From Ooceraea biroi (lineage: Eukaryota; Arthropoda; Insecta; Hymenoptera; Formicidae): DNA of 64,000 nt. The stretch lies in the NCBI RefSeq assembly GCF_003672135.1, contig NC_039510.1, positions 2,418,001-2,482,000 on the forward strand. Reading direction: 5' to 3'. The notes beneath the pieces are model-generated. The model saw only the letters and a list, made by a program, of their open reading frames with translations. It ran no database searches and was not told where the DNA came from. Of this stretch, positions 1 through 13,700 are shown in pieces (positions within the stretch are counted from its first letter, which is position 1; every line of letters starts with the position of its first letter). The translations under genes and the position numbers were made by a program.

Positions 1-1688
1 TATTTTCCAAGCTTATTTGCACTGAATAAATTACTTAGCCGTCCGACAAATATGATGAGTATTGTCAAAGGGGCGTGGCCTCTCCAACAATACGCGAACC
101 CTCTGGTTTAATATCTCCCTTTTTCTGCATTTACTGAACGCGCGACTCGGAGAGGAAATATCGGATATCATGAGCAAGGCACTTTTTGTGACAAAATACT
201 CGGTAATATACCAACAACGAAACTGCTTTCATATCTCTTTTTCCAGATATTATATCTGACGGGCGTTTATGATTGCCTTTAAAATGAAGTAATACAATAA
301 ATATAAACAGGACAATTATTGTGTAACATGGCACCATCTCATTCGATTTTCATTTAGATAAATACTACGTAGCTATGTTGTAATTTATTATTTAAAATGG
401 ACATTACATGACTGAATCCGCGTTTGTTAATTTTTCACTTTTTAACTTTTAATTTCTAAAGCAGCTTGTTTTTCCCATTATCATGCCGCATATAATACGC
501 GAACGGAAAAATGAGATACAGAAGACAGCTCATACGGAATATATAAAATAAAATAAAACGCGCCAGAGAGAGGAAAGAGAGAGAATAATAATATTTTTAA
601 CTGATCAGCTTTTTCGTCGTGCCACTGTGAAAAATTCATTCGGCGAAAGTCAGTGAAAAAAATGCAGATTAATCGTAAACACATTTAATAATAATAATCG
701 ATAGCCTGAAAATCCAAGGGAATAAAAGTTTTACGGGGCGATTGTGATTTCGCCAAATACAGTCGACGATAATTGCCCGTTGCTTCTCAAACTCGAGCAA
801 GTCGGCCGGGAACTTCATTAACATTTCTTCGAGATAAAATTCCGCGCTGCTGCCGCTGCTGCTGACGAAGCCCCGCAGTTATCCCGCAGTTGAACTTTTA
901 ACGGCGTCCAAGTATCGCCGGTATCGCGATCGCGCTATTTCGTGCCCACTTTAATGCAGCCGGCACGGGGAAGAGCTCGCACGATACTAATCTAGATGTC
1001 TTTCGATATGGAACTATCAAGTGGAATTCCCTCAGACGGGTCCGGCCGGCTCAATTAAAGGCACGCGAGCAATTAAGGGAGTCTCTCCCGACGCAAGCGC
1101 GGCAATTGGATACGCCGTGACGTAGTGGAAAACAATTGCGCACGGTTCAAGTAACCCCGCGCGCAGATACGTGGGCTCCTGAAGACTCTCCGAGTAATTA
1201 AAATGATTATCTTGATTACTCTTAAACGCTCGGCCGCTTGAAAAGCAAAGCGGAACGCGCGACGCGCTTCCGCATTTCCGCTTTCTTCCTCGCTCGCCGG
1301 CGAGGAGAGTGTTGAATTTTATTTCTCGGCTATTTTTTTCGAGAGTCAAGATTCCGTGGGTGTAACAACGACAACGCGCATTAAAAAGTGCATCGCCCCT
1401 GCGCTTTTTAACGGGTTCCTCACTCGCACAGGGACGACTTCGCGTTCTCGTTCGTGGATCCGCTAACTGCTCGCACGAAACCCGTTCGTTAGAATTCCGG
1501 GCGCGTGCGTCTGGAACGAAGTAAGCGCTATTTCTCGTAAATTTAATTCCCAAAGTGTCACGGAACAAGGGCGCTGCGCGGCAGCGAGGGCGAGAGCTAC
1601 GGCTAACAGAAAGAGAGAACTTCGAGCGTGACTCGTCGTTTGTCGGAACGTTCACGGTACACTCGTTGCGATCGATGAACCGCATCCT

Positions 1689-1729
1689 TAAAAAAGGGAA
1701 AAAAAGGGAAAAAAGGGAAAATAGAAAAA
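1689..1729 (+). repeat. GGGAAAA-type purine repeat
   Basis: Four units of GGGAAAA with variable A length. Confidence 0.75.
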
Positions 1730-2434
1730 GATCGAGCGGAGATCCAGTCCATTCTCGCACAATGTAAAGGGAGAGAGCGCTGCACGAGCAAGTATTTGAG
1801 CGTGGATGCACTTTTAGTGGCAACTGTTTATTTTCACGTGTGTTTCATCTTTTATTTTATTTCGGGATGTTATTATAGCTGCATTTTAACGTTTATTAAA
1901 AGCACGCGCGCAGTTATATATCGGTGCAACACAAAATTGAAAAGTTCCTTGTTTATGCAATCGTAAAAAGGTGTGTTTTGCAGAAAAGAAAGTACTACCT
2001 ATGCAAGGAAATGACAGAAAAACTTGAAATTGGAAAAAAGGTGAAATTGCTATTCTTTATTTCTCCGTAGCTCCGTACAAATGATATCACGAGGAGGAGC
2101 AGGGCATACCAGTTATCGATTTAAAATATTAGCTCGCTCCGATATCCCGCAAGCTATCGGGGGATGTAGGTATCCTGGAAATAAGCCCCCGCGTACCTTG
2201 GAAGCGACGTGAGTCGAGTCGCGAGAATCTCGTTAAAGTATCTCGTTACACCGTATCGAACTGCGACCGCACTTCCCCTTGAAAGCCATTGTGTTTGGCA
2301 AATTGATTTACGCAGTTACGTCGAGCAACGCCGATTTCGGATATACTCGATTTCGCATTTCCCCCCGGTGCAACAACAGCGTCTCGCCGACGACGAGATT
2401 ATTTTTTTATCGCGATCAGCCAACGCACAGGCAA

Positions 2435-2450
2435 ACACACACACACACAC
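2435..2450 (+). repeat. (AC)8 microsatellite
   Basis: Uninterrupted AC dinucleotides followed by ATATG. Confidence 0.9.
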
Positions 2451-2834
2451 ATATGCAGGTAGAAGACGATTGCTACCTCTATTCTGGGCCGATTTCAGAG
2501 ACGGAGTTACCGGGGAGTCCAATCTGCTAAGTGAAAGTCCCCCTTCGATTATCAGACTGGGAAACTCTCTCATAGTTTTGCCGGCGCAGCCGATAGAATT
2601 ATGTCGATTTCGCCGGTGGCGGCCGATTCGAAGGGGGAAATCTGTGCGCGCTTCCGCGAGCAGAGGGCTCGCCGATGGAAATCGCGTTAGGGCCGGTCGT
2701 GATCGATTCCGGTTTTCGTAGTCGAGTTCGGTGTTCCGCGCCGTGGTATCGGCGAATATCGAACGAAGCAGCAGCACAGTCGAGATGACATTTATCACGA
2801 CGTCGCTCGCCACTTACTTCGGTGGAACGTTATC

Positions 2835-2881
2835 GTGTCGTCGTTGTCATCGTCGTCATCGTCGTCGTCGTCGTCGTCGTT
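2835..2881 (+). repeat. (GTC)n / (GTCATC)n trinucleotide repeat
   Basis: A run of GTC/ATC triplets ending in seven or more GTC units. It creates poly-Val and poly-Arg open frames on the two strands, which are artefacts. Confidence 0.85.
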
Positions 2882-5800
2882 GCGTTTTCTGAACCATGCA
2901 ATAAAACGCATCCGCGACGTCAAGACGACTCGGCTGCACAAACATTACTGTACCGTACGGTAAACACGTCCTCCGCTTGCCGGAAATTACAGTTTGATGC
3001 TTTAACTTTTTGCGCCGGTTAGCATTGCCGCGCACCCCCGCGCGGCATAGGCAAACTCGCGCATCCATCGCGCGGCGCAATTGAAAATCGGAGGAAATCA
3101 TGCAAACGTCACTTCAATTCGTGCGACGAATGTCGTTTCGATGTATGTTAATTGCCGTCAAACAACAGTCTGTATAAAACTGTGTCCTTCATGAGAGAAT
3201 GAAAGAGAAGATCCGTCTTTTAAAGATTTATTTGCTGTCGTGGACGGGATCGACGCAAAGAAGGACGGGATAAAAAAATGATATGGGAAGAAGAAAGATG
3301 CGTTTAAGCATCAGGAGAAACGGTGACGCAAACGCCGCGCATTCAGCTACGTTTCAGCGAGTGCTCGTTTCCATTTCGAAATAGCATCAAATTATTAGAG
3401 ACGACTGGTTTTTTTGCAAAAGTATCCTGGCAATTTACAAAAGAAATCCCGGCCGCGCGACAATGCTGTGGCGATTCATAAAAGCATGGAGTATATCGCG
3501 GGCGATAGGAACGGAGGGAGGGTTTGATGGAAAGGCGACTTTACGCGGCGACTTCGAAAGGTATCAACGGCTGACCGCGGCACAAAGAAGCCCATATCCT
3601 GCCACAGGAACAAAAAGCACTTTGGACTAAAAGCACGCGACGTACGGCAGTGGCGAGTTATTTTTATGAAATCGTAGAATAGTCCGAATTCGTTCAATAG
3701 CGATCGAACACGCATCAGCGCTTAATTATCGATCCTTCCAGCACTTCCTGCAGAAATGGCGAATATATGGAGCATATACGTGTACATGTAGAACTTGAAA
3801 ATGTATAGGATTTAAAGCGTAGTGTATAAAAATGTAGATAAATATTGTATTGCAAAGAGGAAATTTTAGCGAACGAAACTTCCGAGATTGTAATTAATAC
3901 TAAAATATTACTTTTCAATTATTTTAAGTGTACTCTAATTTAACGGGATTTTTATTCAACACTCAGTTATCAAAATATTTGTTGTTAAATATCCATCCGA
4001 GCTTGTACTGAGCAAAAATCGTTTCTGTGTTCGTGGCAAACGAAATCTAACGCGTTGCAATAATGAACGCATTTTACAGTCCGCTATTTTACAGGACGTA
4101 TTTGCGTTCTGATTTTTGTAGTTCAGTACGGCCTTGTATGCATCAGCAAAACAGAATATTTGTATTAATAAAAAAGACATTCTAATGTAAATTGCTAAAC
4201 ACGAGCGCTCGCGAAATTCGAATTTCGGTTCTCGTGGCACTGTGACGCGTCTGGTTTTGCCATAATTATCTCTCTCGCTTGACTAACATTGACTATAACC
4301 ATCATCCATGAAATGATTTCTGAATATGCTGGATACCATAAATAGCCTGTAAACTAAATACAAATTTAAATAAATATTGTATTTATAAAATTTCCATTTT
4401 ATTTTTATATTCCTGAAAGATCGTATTTTGGTAAGCTAATATATGGTATGTATAAATTTTTTATATAACGAATTAAAAGAGTGAAATAGGCAGAGATTCT
4501 ATCACTCAGCGTAACGCTAGCTATCTATTACTCCGTAACCACTATGTCATAATGAATTAAGACGATTCGCGACGAAAGGGATGAAGAATTTCCTAGACAC
4601 CGGATAACAGATCAAAGAAACTGCGGCAACGTGTCGAGATAATGCTGGTCCCTATCGGACCGCTGGTTTTATCGTCTCGCTAGATCCGCGCGCGCCGTTG
4701 CAGGACAAAGAGTCGTCCGGATAGGATTCGCTGAATAATCGCGGAGAAATTTATGAGCGGGCGCGTTGGAAATTTCGGTCACGTAACGCTATCCGGCGTA
4801 GATACCGTTTCCCGCGCAACAACGTAAAATCTCCGTCGCCCGGGTATCCGACTAACGAAACTAATTCCGCGGCCGGTCCACCGCAAGCTCGTTTCCGTGT
4901 TATCCGCGCGTACTCCTTGACGAAGGTAACGAAATGTAATCTGTTTATGTAACTGCCCCGCTGCGGTAAGATGCAGCAAAGCGGCTGCATCGGTTCTCCA
5001 ACGATATCTCCTCCTGAGTGAATTTTCCATCGATCTTTCGTGAAATGAAAAAAACCAGCTGGATCGAACCGATGCAGGCTGCATTAATCGCGCATAAATT
5101 CGCACAATCTTGACGCGCGATATATCTCCTAACGTAATTCATCAAACTGTGAAACTTTATAACGCAATCATAAAGGGCATTCTTAACTGCTTCTCCGCCT
5201 TCGTCAGATATTAAGACCTGCTCCATAAAACGACATATAAAATGCAAAGCCACCTCCCTTCATCATGTCTCTTTATTAATTAATACCCCACCGAGTATAC
5301 CGCCGGGCAATATTATCCCCAACGCTTCTCGGGAGACACTTAAACCTGGCGCAAGAGCGCAGCTCTTCAGAACACCAGCAACATACACGTACACTGGCGA
5401 GCGTGTGTTTCCGTTTGCGTCGACAGGTCGATTTTGTCGAGTCCAATAAACCAATAAGCGACAAAATGCGGCGTAATTATTCCGTTGATCGAGGCGAATG
5501 CCCTCTAATAAGCGTGCCGCCCACTCGTTCGCTCTCGTGGTGCCACACACGCTCTCGTCCTCATTTTCCCGCAATACGCAATAATACTTAAATTGGCGTA
5601 TCTCCGCAAACGAAGCTCCGCAGAATGGAATTACCAATCACGCTAAGCCAATTTTTCATGTAATGCAGGGGACGTGACTCGTTAACCGCCTTTATTCCAA
5701 GCCTGAATTTAACATTAGTGTCCGCCCACGAAAAAGTGAATTTTAGTCGAATTTAAGCTACGCGCGCTTAAATTCAACGCGATAATTCAGAGTAATCCTC

Positions 5801-8227
5801 TCCCTTTAAAATACGGAGACTTGTTACAATCTTGTTATGATCTTCGAGTTCGAGATAATCGAGATCCAATTATCTCCAATCTCTTTCTAATAATTCGTAA
5901 AAATAAATCCACATAAATCGGCATAAATAAGATGAAATTATATCTCGCCATGAATTTCCAGGAATTTTGATACTCGACGCGTTAGCAATCTTCCGTTGCA
6001 GCTTGATCAAAGGTGTGTCTCATCTCGTGGAAAGCGCGCACACGTAAGAGGCGCTCGCGCGCCTCGAAGCCGGCGACAGATAGGAGCGAAGATATGAGCT
6101 CCTTATCGACCGCTTTATCGGGGCACCTGAGCCCTTAACTGTGACCCCTTTGTACCGAGAGAGACGCCGTAGATAAAGGACTCTCTTTCCACGGCTGTGT
6201 TGTGCGCTCTGGAGCAGGTGTATATGGTAAAGGGAAAATTGCGAGTGCCTACACACAGCCCCGGTTGCCGCGATGGCGGACTTGGCTTCGATGGCGGTCA
6301 TGAATCTACTCTCAACATCGTGCCCCGTATATGCGCGCCGATCGAAGGTCACGTGCCGTCACCGAGCCACGTAGGCGCTTCGAGGATGAAAGTCTAGGTG
6401 TGCGTATTACGCTCGGGCTAAAGCTCGGATTACGAGAGCGCTTCTCTACTAGACCTGCTCGGCGCTCCGAAATTCGTGCACGTGCAAGATGAAACGAAGC
6501 GGACGAATTGGTGGAACGAAGTTTCACGGGGAACAGAGAGCAAGAGGAAGAGAGAGACAATTGCGACCACCGGGAGACGTGATTGCGAGACTCACGCGAA
6601 TGTGTGCTTGCGCGATCTATGATATATTCTGTGATCTATGATCTATTGTATTCTTTTTTTTAATTTGTCTCTTTCGAGCGCGCGTCAACGCTTTTCACAC
6701 GGTACACAGTGCACGTCTTCTGGTGACTCGTTTCTCGCGTGTCTTGAGTTCATGGATCGAACGTGGCTCTAAAGTTTCCATTCTGTAGAGGGAAGTGAAA
6801 TACTACGATGCAATCGGGAGATCTATCCCGTACACAGCGCGCGGGATGTACAAACTCCTTTAAAGGGAACGACGTGGAAATCGTCGTTACGCCCGCTCGT
6901 GTAGAACGGTGCAACTTTTACGATCGCGTATACGATGTAACGCGAAGAGAAAATAGAAAAGTACCAGACGGGGGACCGGCACCGCTTCCGAGTGCCCCGC
7001 GTAGGACTGCGCGTCACTCGGAGTTTAGAAGAACGCGGACTTTGAGAAAGAGCGAGCGTGACTGCCCTGCGAAACAGACTCCAAGTTTATTTCGCAGCGA
7101 CGCTCGCCTCCGCTCACAAATCATCCGACACGATAAGTACCGCCTACCGCGGCGAGCATGCGACAGTCGTCGTGTGAACTTTGATGCGACGAGAGAGAGA
7201 GAGGGGGAAGAATTTTTAATTTTATATTATTTCAAAAATTTGAAATCTCACGATTTCATCGATGTGGCGAGTTTTCGATGTCGGTTGACGATTTTCCGCG
7301 CGCGTCGCTTTCGCGGAAAAATAACGCTCGCTGACACAGATCGCCCAGCGAGCAAATTCGATCTCGCGCAGAACGTTAGCATTTTTTCGGGACCGGTCCC
7401 GAATCGTTCTCTTGCTCCGTTTCCACTAATAAAATAAGCACGACCGCCGTGCCACAAGCGACGCTCGAGTACTTGGTGAGGCGGATGATACCGCAGACGT
7501 CACCGTGGAGTTACGCGTGATTGGCCGGGTTGCGGAAGCCGGCCGTGGGGTTTGTTTGCAACGGACGATTCGCCTCGGTCACGAATCGCGGGACCGGAAG
7601 CGACACAAGCTCCCTGTAATCCCATTGCGGCCGCGCGCGGGTATTTCGCCGCATACATGCGCTCGAAACCGCGTTAGGAAAAATGCGGTTTTGGAAAAAA
7701 AACGGGAAGAATAGAGTGAGTGGAGTACGACGATAAAAGAGGAGACAGGGGGTGAGAGAACGCTGTTTTAAAGTCCACGGATTTTGGGGCTAAGTGAAAA
7801 GTCGTGTAAAGACCGCCACGGAAAGATCACCACGCTAGAAATTACACGGGAGCACTACCCGCAGACGCAAATAGATATGGGAGGTGATTCCGTAACTTTT
7901 CGATCTCTCGATATCGGAAGACCGACGATATCTCGCCCGGCAGCGAGTTTTGATGGATGGCGAACCCGCGAAGGAGTGACCCAAATTTCGAATCGTACCT
8001 CCGGGAAGGGATTATTTTTTTCATTATTATTAGTACCGTACTGCTGCATGTTTGATGACGGTCTTTGGTCTCGAAATAAATCAATTCTTGTTTCTGTAAC
8101 GAATACAGAGAGATGGGGGATTTATTCCGTCCCTATAAATCTTTCTTTAGCGTAGATTATAAATACCGAAAGAGCTTATTCAAATACAGCCGGTCGGGTA
8201 AAAGGAGCTTTTCCATTATTAAAAGAG

Positions 8228-8249
8228 CTCTCTCTCTCTCTCTCTCTCT
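8228..8249 (+). repeat. (CT)11 microsatellite
   Basis: Uninterrupted CT dinucleotides. Confidence 0.9.
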
Positions 8250-9281
8250 TTCAGCTAGGTGCAAGTATAGGAACAGTAGATAGCGCAGATATTAAATCAC
8301 ATTATTCGCACTATTTTAGAGTATGGATCGACGAAGCTATTCTGGGGGTCGTGCACATATACAAGTATTATTAATATATATAGTAGTATTATTTGCCAGA
8401 CTAGGTGAATATATATATAATATATATTTGCTTCTCTCACAGCTTGTCACAGCGGTGGCAGTCTATCTCGAGTAATCGGATATTCTTGATCCTTTGATCC
8501 GAGTAGGTGCACCATTATCCCAAGATACTCCCGGCAAACTCGAAAAATCTCTCACGTCGCGATATAAATTGCTTTTAATCTCCGAACGCTCGTAAAATTA
8601 AAGGGAATCGTGTCCCTGCGAACGGTTGTTGTCGACAGAGGATCGACACTGTACCACGTATTTTCAAATACAATATTTCTCTATAATCGTAAATTGGCCG
8701 GGCCGCTTTTTCAACGAGCGACAGATCACGTGGCGCGGCGCGTCTGCGCCCTAGGATCGTGCGTGTGTTGCCAGCAAATGGCGCGGTTTTCGCATGGAAA
8801 GAACGAACTATCGACATTTTCCGATAGTCGGAAGTGGTTTATCCTCTCTGTTGACTTTTCCGCGCGGCTAATACTAAGCGGACGCACAGACGTGACGACG
8901 CGATCGCAACGGTTAATGATAACATTTTCCTCACTCGTCGTAAACGATTTATCGTTCCGCGCCGCTTTATCGCGCTTCCCCGTGTACAAAAGCGCGCTTG
9001 CGAGAACTTTACACGGACGATACTTCGCGAAGGAAGGAGAGGGTGAAAGAAAGGGTGTAGTCGGTAGATAAACGGGTTAAAGAAGAAGGTAAAGCGAAGT
9101 CGAAGAGTTACGGCGGCCGATAGAGAACCGCGAGTCAAATTGTTTTTCGACGAGCGTTATCGTCGAGCAGCGGCGGCGAGCGCTTTATCGTGCAACGCGA
9201 TAGTTAAGATGATTTAACGCCGCGAAATTGCTCGTCACGGCGTTACTCTTACCGTTACTCTTGCCGTTCTCTTCTTCGGTG

Positions 9282-9284
<3 letters not shown>

Positions 9285-9316
<32 letters not shown>

Positions 9317-9319
9317 AGA
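9285..9319 (+). repeat. (GA)n microsatellite
   Basis: GA dinucleotides with single AA interruptions near each end. Confidence 0.9.
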
Positions 9320-9477
9320 TAGCGATTTGAAGTTTCTTCGAAGTTGCCTTTTTGACACAGCGTCAATATTTTCCTGTTTATCGCCAAAGTCGGTAAACGT
9401 GTTCCTGGATACATACAATGTATGATATATCTTTCTGGACCTTATAAGAAACAACTACCGGCGCGCGATCCTGAGCT

Positions 9478-9494
9478 GAGAGAGAGAGAGAGAG
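9478..9494 (+). repeat. (GA)8 microsatellite
   Basis: Pure GA run, starting a purine-rich stretch that continues to about 9812 and ends in another short (GA)n at 9798-9811. Confidence 0.85.
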
Positions 9495-10233
9495 AACGAG
9501 AGCAGAAGGTCAATAGAGAGATAAGCCATGAGGGAAGAAGCGGAGGGAACAGATGGTCAAGAGATAAGGGGGAGTAAACGGCGACGAGGTCGCACGATAT
9601 AGGGCGTCGCAGAAAGGGACGAAGGAACGAGGGGAGTGAGCACGGCGAGCGTAGAAACAGAGGCAAACGGAAACGAGGACTGCTTCTTGACGAAACTTTA
9701 GCGGTATCGCGGAACAGGAGATAGACTAGAGATGAAGGAGACGGTGCGAAGGAAGAGGGAGCGGAACAGAGAGAGAAAGGGGGAGGGAAAGGAAGAGACA
9801 GAGAGAGAGAGATGGTAAATAAATTTATGGGGAAAGTTAAAAGCATTGCAAGCTCAGCGGTGCGGCGTGTTGCTCTGAGCACATTTATTTTTCATTTTTC
9901 TTTTACCACGCTATCCCCTTCCACCCCTTCTTTCCCGCTGCTACCCTTCAGCCGCGTCCGCCGCGCTGCTGCAGTTCTCGGGTGCAACGGCCCACGGTTC
10001 TTTCTCTCTTGTGCTCGCTCGATGCAGCTGCGAGCGTTTTTTGCAGCGTTCGGACGGCAAATTGGGTTACGTAGGAGCGCGTTCTGACATCAGGAAGTCA
10101 CCGCGTCCGCGTAGTAGGAGGCTAATTAACCGCGCTTTGCCGCCGGCTAATGCGAGACGCGTTTCGGTAACGAGATGTGCGGGACGGCCGTGGAAGATTT
10201 TGGATGCGACCGCATCCTCTCGCGCGCGCCCTT

Positions 10234-10259
10234 TCTCTCTCTCTCTCTCTCTCTCTCTC
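10234..10259 (+). repeat. (CT)13 microsatellite
   Basis: Uninterrupted CT dinucleotides following a CG-rich stretch. Confidence 0.9.
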
Positions 10260-12212
10260 CCGCTTTATCCGGAATCTGCTCTCGCTTATCCAAGGAAATG
10301 CGCGGAGCGCACTAATGCCCCTCGAAAGGAGAACTCCGACGCGCGTCTCCGTAAATTAGATAAATTTCCATGCCGGCGATTTATCATCCCTTGGTCGTCC
10401 CTTGGCTGCGGCCGCACGCTCACGCTAATTCGCGCGGCGATTCGTCCGTGTCAATAATTCATGAGGCGGAACTTTAGTGAGTGCGAAAACACTCGATGCC
10501 ATTCGATCTCGCGCGGCACAAATTTTCCATTGATCCCGGGTAATAGCTCTCCTCTTTCGATCCGCCGGGTCTGCGAAGCGAATTCCAAAGCAGACTACAT
10601 TGACGAATCGTTCGCCGCTCACGCGATACCTACGTGAAATCACGAGACCGATACGTTTTCGACGTTCGCGAAACGCGAGAAATCGAGAGATACTTCGGCC
10701 ATCCAAACGCTTCCAAACCCTGAGCGCGGTTTTGTCTCGTGAAAGTGCGCCTTGAATTCCGAAGTGAAGATCTGACCGAAAACCGAACGGCAAAACAATC
10801 GGGAGGCAAAGAGCGGAACAAGTAAGATAATAGATCAGTTAATTATGGAGTTTGCTAACTCGAAGAAGGGAAGAGGCCACACAGGGTTCGTTTTGTCCCG
10901 TTAAGTTTAGATTGTCCGACAAGGGCCCCAGTTCCGAGTTTAATAGCCGACGTATTGCCGGTCGTTGTGAAAAAATAAGCTGTCGCATAAAATATTGATG
11001 ACTCTGGCGAATTGCTACGATTGGCGCAAGAGAATTTCTGAACGCCACAAAGATATATTTTGAACACACTTGTTAGTATCAAGTTGATGCAAAAGGTGTG
11101 TTATTTTTCAAGTGCCTTCATGGAATTGGTAAATTCTAAAAACTTAGACTTTCTAAAAGTGCTACAACTTGACAAAAAAGTGTATCGAAGTCAACCACTT
11201 TAATTAATGAAAATTATAATTTCGTTTTCTTTCTTTTAACATGATAACGACGATCCTTTTTCACTAAATTAATAAAACTTTGTGCAATCGCGGTACATTA
11301 ACGCGCAGTTCGCCGATGGCTTCAACAAGTGGCCTGAAATGAAAAGAATACTCGGGCAGAAATGTTTTCGAAATATTCTCAGAGATTTTTCTCTTCGCAA
11401 GATAAATTTCTTTCCCCGTCCCTCTTGCAATGGTAAACGCGCCAATAATTGGCACGTATTATCGAAGTGACGTCAGTCCATTAAGAATGCCTGAACGCCG
11501 GTAGGAGACAGTTTCGTCAATTAAGTACGGCACGCCGATACTGTGGATCGGGATTGCCAGGATATTTGCAGTCTAATTATGCTTCTGCAGGCAATTATCA
11601 AGCCAACCGCGCTAATCGGCACTCCGTTGTCATCGCGTCGTCTCGAGATTCGAACACTCCGGGATTGGCGTTTCCCCTCTACGTGCGCGAGATGCGGATG
11701 TCAAGTATCGTCGAGAATCGTTGGATTAATATCGATCGACACACAACAGCGCGTTTGCATCGGCACTTGCGCGCACTGTAGGGCGCTCTTGAGAAATCGC
11801 GCGGATTACTCACGCGTTGAATATTGCAGCCAGTGAGCACATCGATGAAGTATTAAATGGACTATACTTGCACCTAACACTTACCGAAGTTACTAATCAA
11901 ACGAGCGACGTTGAGAAAAAAAATTCATTTTCGTGATATTATAAGTATTAGTTGAAACGAAGCTTTCTTTCGTGAGGCAGTCGCGTGCAATTCTAGACAC
12001 TATCAGACTGACCCGAGTGAATGAGTTCAAAGGAAATAAAGATCCTTTTAGTATAAAAAGCTACAGAGGCACAAAAATTAAGAATATATTAATAAATGTA
12101 GGATATCTAAAAGACATAAAAACAAAACATAAATTGATAAAAATATATGGATGGTAATGAAGAAATAAGATGTTAGAAGCTTATTGAATCACGTTATTGG
12201 ATGACTCAATAA

Positions 12213-12247
12213 AATAGCTCAAAAATAGTTCAAAAATAGCTCAAAAG
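12213..12247 (+). repeat. Three tandem copies of an AATAGCTCAAA-type unit
   Basis: AATAGCTCAAAA, AATAGTTCAAAA and AATAGCTCAAAA follow each other with a 12-13-bp period. Confidence 0.65.
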
Positions 12248-13165
12248 ATGAATCATCCCATAGACGCGGATGTTAACCCGAAAAGTGGCGAATGGTCGCT
12301 AATATATTATACAAGTCAATTGAGAAATAGGAGCCGTCGAGACGGTATTGCTTGGAAAGTCGAGTGCCAAGACTTCGAGAGAGAATACGGCATCAGGAAT
12401 CAATGCAGGAAAATCGCCAAAATGTGACGTAACTGCAAAAGAAAGCAAAAGAGGCGTGACGGAGGAACGGTGGGAAGATTCAAGGGTAATAACGCGAGAT
12501 CAGGCACACGTCCAAACGGCATCATTCGCCCTTAAAGACCGTCTTGAACGTCAAGCCGCGGAGCAATACTTCCGCGCGCAAACTATACGTAAACTTACCC
12601 CCGGACCGTTCACGGGTCATCGGGGGTTCGTGCCACTACATTGCCTCCGCTCCTTCAGATTTATGACGATCGTTCAAGACTTCCTGCTGACAGCGACCAG
12701 AGAAAAAGAGAGACAGGGAGAGAGAGAGCGCGCAAAAAGTAGCGGTACAAAAATACCGAGCAACCCCGTTCCGTGTAACAATGCGTCCCGGAATATTTTA
12801 GTGACGACTCTGCGGCGCTCGATGTGTGTGTGTGATAAAGACGAAGCATCGGGTCACATCTGCGAAGCCACAAGCGAAAATCAAAGAGTCATCCGTAAAA
12901 GTTGGTGCAAATCAATGTGCAAATAGATGCAGGAGCGGGCATTTCGTTTATCGCACTGCATTTTCGTAAGTTGCACCCTGGTTTATCTGCCTATTTATTC
13001 TTTCGCTATTCCACCATACATAGTTTGCGCTTTCGTATGCATAGCGTTAATGCACTCGATTATGGATACTACGTTTGAGCTCGTAAAATAAATCGGAAGG
13101 ATGCTTTGAATGCTTAAACTTACGCGACGAAGTGTGAATTCATGAATTCCATTTATGACCCGACA

Positions 13166-13166
13166 C

Positions 13167-13200
<34 letters not shown>
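13166..13200 (+). repeat. (GA)n microsatellite
   Basis: GA dinucleotides with one AA interruption. Confidence 0.9.
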
Positions 13201-13660
13201 CTGGAGACTTTGGAGAGAATAAGGACGCACCGCTCTCTTATATGTCGACAATGTGCTCATCATTGTTATGCAAAAGAGTGTACAAGATTTTTACAAGGTG
13301 CGTGAATCATACAGAATCATAGCGAGATGCATACAGCGGGAAAAATCGCCGTTTTGGAAAAGCATGAGAGACTTCTAGCGAACGATCAAGGCAACACTGA
13401 ATATTTACGGAATACTTACAACCATTGTCGCGCGAGAAGTGCATTGTACATAAATTATCTTTTGTTTACACCAGTGACAAGCTACTGTTAAAGAGATGAC
13501 TGCAGCTGCAGGCGTTATGAGTGATGGATTCTCCATTTATTCCTTGAGTGCTTGAGCAATGAACTCGAGACACCTACTTCATAATAAACTTGCGACTTAC
13601 TTGGTAATGAACTTAACGCTGCATTTAAGAACTTTAGTCACATTCGAATTTATTCTGTCA

Positions 13661-13700
13661 CCTCTCTTTCTCTCTCTCTCTCTCTCTCTGTCTCTTTCTC
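13661..13700 (+). repeat. (CT)n microsatellite
   Basis: CT dinucleotides with TT and GT interruptions. Confidence 0.9.

Larger units (their letters stand above)
1..8227. other. Non-coding, probable Dpr intron or upstream DNA
   Basis: CpG-rich blocks (about 750-1800, 2150-3100, 6000-7700) alternate with AT-rich stretches. Several open frames occur, the longest 263 codons on the minus strand at 1032-1823, but they are low-complexity, rich in Arg and Ser, overlap other open frames and show no family motif. Simple repeats are listed separately. No exon, tRNA or transposon was recognised. Confidence 0.6.

Noticed and set aside
1032..1823. 263-codon open frame on the minus strand
   Set aside because: It lies in CpG-rich DNA, is rich in Arg, Ser and low-complexity stretches (including a purine repeat read as Phe/Pro/Leu), has no recognisable domain and overlaps open frames on the other strand. 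Long chance frames are expected where stop codons are rare.
9228..9425. Open frame with a signal-peptide-like start (hydrophobic Leu/Pro run) on the + strand
   Set aside because: The frame passes into Arg-Glu translation of the (GA)n repeat, and no donor linking it to the Dpr exons is evident. It is considered coincidental.
11640..11670. GATTCGAACACTCC resembling a tRNA T-arm
   Set aside because: No matching acceptor stem, D-arm or anticodon arm can be placed on either strand.
12348..12926. H-V-Q-T-A-S-F string resembling the start of Dpr Ig1 (G-Q-T-A-x-L-x-C)
   Set aside because: There is no following cysteine or W-I-R motif, and the frame continues with unrelated sequence.
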